Origin: Luteimonas viscosa | Lineage (GTDB): Bacteria; Pseudomonadota; Gammaproteobacteria; Xanthomonadales; Xanthomonadaceae | NCBI RefSeq assembly: GCF_008244685.1 | Contig: NZ_VTFT01000001.1 | Coordinates: 1 to 64,000 of the forward strand | Reading direction: 5' to 3' | Length of the DNA: 64,000 bases | Shown here: piece after piece, positions 62,616-64,000 of the stretch | Numbering within the stretch: the first letter of the stretch is position 1 | Layout: every line of letters starts with the position of its first letter | Program-made: the position numbers and the translations under genes | The notes under the pieces: generated by a model | Databases searched by the model: none | What the model was told of the DNA's origin: nothing | Seen by the model: the letters and a program-made list of their open reading frames with translations, nothing else

Positions 62616-62669
62616 CCATTCGTTCAAGCCGACGCCGCTTCGCGGCGCGGCTTAACTCAAGCGTTAGGC
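62609..62669 (+). repeat. attC 22
   Basis: Boxes CCCTAAC and GTTAGGC; left arm CCATTCGTTC; tip GCCGCTTCGCGGC. Confidence 0.9.
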
Positions 62670-62673
62670 CGCA

Positions 62674-63135
62674 ATGGGAAGATCGCCGATGCGTGATGGC
62701 CAGTTAGTTCTGAAACTGTGGCGTGAAGCCATTAGGGCGCACAATCATCCAGAGACAGTAACTTGGCTTCCTCACCAGGCTATGGTTCTTAGAGACCGCT
62801 TGTACTATCGCCCGCCCAAGCCTTGTCTCACTGATTGTTCCATTCTCACTGCGTTACAGCATCTACCTGCTGAGGAGCCGGGTGTACTCATGGTTATCGG
62901 CACTGACACCAAGACCACCTTCGCCACGCTCCTTATGGATCCGTTTGGCTCGGATGATGAAGTATTCCTCGCGGAACAGAATTTCTATCTGTTTCTAACG
63001 CCGTATGTTGAGCATCTGGAGCGCGTGGAATCTCATGCAAAGTGGTTCTGGAAAAAGTATGTGCTACCCAATCTTTCGCCAAGGTTGAGCAGCCTTGACT
63101 ACGCATTCTCTCAGTCTCAGGCTCGTGCGGCCTAA
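62674..63135 (+). CDS. Cassette 23 gene: hypothetical protein
   Basis: A 153-residue cytosolic protein (RDGQLVLKLWREAIRAHNHP, VESHAKWFWKKYVLPNLSPR), mixed alpha/beta, with no signal peptide or known motif. ATG 62674 begins 4 bases after the attC box. The stop is the TAA of its attC. Confidence 0.63.
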   Translation: MGRSPMRDGQLVLKLWREAIRAHNHPETVTWLPHQAMVLRDRLYYRPPKPCLTDCSILTALQHLPAEEPGVLMVIGTDTKTTFATLLMDPFGSDDEVFLAEQNFYLFLTPYVEHLERVESHAKWFWKKYVLPNLSPRLSSLDYAFSQSQARAA

Positions 63136-63189
63136 CAATTCATTCAAGCCGACGCCGCTTCGCGGCGCGGCTTAACTCAGGCGTTAGGC
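63130..63189 (+). repeat. attC 23
   Basis: Boxes GCCTAAC and GTTAGGC; tip GCCGCTTCGCGGC. The last full-length site. Confidence 0.9.
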
Positions 63190-63194
63190 CCCAC

Positions 63195-63494
63195 ATGCGA
63201 GATCGCGCCGAATACGAAAGGGCCTTTCAGATCGTCGGGCAAGTCATCCGCGACTGGGATCCGTACGGGCTACTGGAGTCTGGTGCCCCGGTAGACGAGT
63301 TCGATACCGAGATTTCTCTGCTTGTGTCGCGAGTTCCCCGCATGACAAGCGAGGCCCTCGCTGCCCAAGCTGTTTCAGAGGTGTTCTCCGCCCGGTTCGA
63401 GCCTGAGCGTTTTCCACCGGATGCGTGTGCCGAGCCCGGTCGCGAGCTGTTTGCTAGGCTTGCCTCAGCAGACCTGTTGGTGGGGGCTGCCTAA
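63195..63494 (+). CDS. Cassette 24 gene: DUF1871-like protein
   Basis: A 99-residue helical protein. The pattern IVGQVIRDWDPYGLLESGAP and DEFDTEISLLVSRV matches the DUF1871 (YugE-like) family: WDPxGLL followed by APxDEFDxEI. The family role is unknown. It ends at a TAA in the shortened attC. Confidence 0.74.
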   Translation: MRDRAEYERAFQIVGQVIRDWDPYGLLESGAPVDEFDTEISLLVSRVPRMTSEALAAQAVSEVFSARFEPERFPPDACAEPGRELFARLASADLLVGAA

Positions 63495-63540
63495 TCATTC
63501 AAGCCGGCGCTTCGGCGCGGCTTGACTCAGGGTGTTGGGC
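63489..63540 (+). repeat. attC 24, shortened and degenerate
   Basis: About 52 bases. The outer boxes are GCCTAAT and GTTGGGC, both mutated at conserved positions, and the tip is shortened to GCCGGCGCTTCGGCGC. It is probably poorly recombinogenic. Confidence 0.75.
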
Positions 63541-63559
63541 CGCAGGAAGGAGCTATACG

Positions 63560-63901
63560 GTGCCTCGATACTTGATTTCGTTTGATGACGGCTCGATGGA
63601 CCATATTCCCGATGAAGATTGGCCATCGGTAGGCGAGGCATCGCATGAGGTGGTGCGGGAGGCAAAGGCTGCAGGAGTCTGGATCTTCGGCGGCGGTGTC
63701 GAGCGCCAGCAATCGACCATAGTTGCGACAGACGGGACCATCACAGCAGGACCAGTACCGGAGACGAAGGCTGTCGTTGGAGGATTTTCGATCATCGAGG
63801 TTTCGACGCGCGAGGAGGCACTGATCTGGGCTGCCAGAATTGCCGCAGGATGTCGATGCGCACAGGAGGTCCGGGAAATCATGTTCGACCCGGAGTCGTA
63901 A
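63560..63901 (+). CDS. Cassette 25 gene: YCII-related (YciI-like) protein
   Basis: A 113-residue ferredoxin-like-fold protein. AGVWIFGGGVERQQSTIVAT, DGTITAGPVPETKAVVGGFS and EVSTREEALIWAARIAAGC follow the YCII-related/DGPF pattern (G.W.F.GG...DG....KE..GGF.ii.v.s.eEA..wA). GTG 63560 is the start, with AAGGAGCT 5 bases upstream. It is bounded on the right only by half an attC, so it is the distal and probably oldest cassette visible. Confidence 0.78.
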   Translation: MPRYLISFDDGSMDHIPDEDWPSVGEASHEVVREAKAAGVWIFGGGVERQQSTIVATDGTITAGPVPETKAVVGGFSIIEVSTREEALIWAARIAAGCRCAQEVREIMFDPES

Positions 63902-63918
63902 CGCATGGCTGGCCTGCG

Positions 63919-63944
63919 GCCTGACAGTTCATTCAAGCCGGCCC
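63919..63944 (+). repeat. Half attC (left arm only)
   Basis: GCCTGAC and CAGTTCATTCAAGCCGG match the left half of an attC, with the conserved TAAC changed to TGAC. The right half is missing and is replaced by AAAGGGGACGGAGGGAATTA. Confidence 0.7.
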
Positions 63945-64000
63945 AAAGGGGACGGAGGGAATTAAACCGAGCCCTGTCATCGTCGGTCCGCCACGGATCG
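63945..64000. other. Sequence after the broken end of the array
   Basis: Fifty-six bases with no gene. AAAGGGGACGGAGGGAATTA resembles short motifs seen at the edges of transposase genes of the REP-associated/IS200 type, so an insertion may have cut the last attC. The window ends too soon to tell. Confidence 0.3.

Noticed and set aside
52421..63944. CRISPR array, because of regularly spaced ~60-base repeats
   Set aside because: Spacers are 200-800 bases long and contain genes, and the repeats are imperfect palindromes with RYYYAAC/GTTRRRY boxes. There are no cas genes. These are attC sites.

Overview
The window comes from a high-GC chromosome. Gene content and order point to a gammaproteobacterium of the Xanthomonadaceae (Lysobacter/Luteimonas/Xanthomonas type): a complete ccmABCDEFGHI operon, a kdsB-lpxK-msbA-exbD-exbB-comEC run, a MetX-like acyltransferase, two very large TonB-dependent receptors, and an integron array whose ~60-bp attC sites resemble the Xanthomonas kind. 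The genus is an inference.

Layout. 1-7.7 kb: a 5'-truncated ATP-binding LuxR regulator of actinobacterial style, a small membrane protein, about 1 kb without a supported gene, an SDR-type epimerase, a secreted VCBS/FG-GAP repeat protein, two very small proteins and an isochorismatase-like hydrolase. 7.7-22.9 kb: two divergent gene groups. The minus group holds a transglutaminase-like protein, two TonB receptors, a serine hydrolase and a VanX-type D,D-dipeptidase. The plus group holds an SH3-NlpC/P60 peptidase, a dipeptide epimerase, an RpiR regulator and a dicarboxylate/amino-acid symporter. Together they look like a locus for capturing and catabolising peptidoglycan peptides. 22.9-25.5 kb: a glutamate-synthase-like flavoprotein, tRNA-Leu(UAA), tRNA-Cys and tRNA-Gly, then pgsA. 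25.5-36.6 kb: uvrC, a thioredoxin/NHL protein, a low-molecular-weight phosphatase, kdsB, lpxK, msbA, exbD, exbB and comEC, all on the minus strand and mostly with 4-base overlaps. 36.7-42 kb: a thioesterase, an FAD reductase, an omega-amidase/methionine aminotransferase pair and a DUF3293 protein. 42-49.4 kb: the cytochrome c maturation operon, with REP-like palindromes before ccmC and after ccmI. 49.6-52.1 kb: metX, a cysteine dioxygenase, a DUF2214 protein and tRNA-Leu(CAA).

52.4-63.9 kb is a cassette array. I count 23 full attC sites, one shortened attC and one half attC, delimiting 25 cassettes that all point right. Twenty-three cassettes carry one small gene each, mostly unknown and many with signal peptides. 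Two related cassettes carry no convincing gene. The left edge lies about 350 bp after tRNA-Leu(CAA), and no integrase gene is present in the window. Sites decay at the right end, as expected if the left end is the insertion side. The cassettes are visibly lower in GC than the surrounding chromosome.
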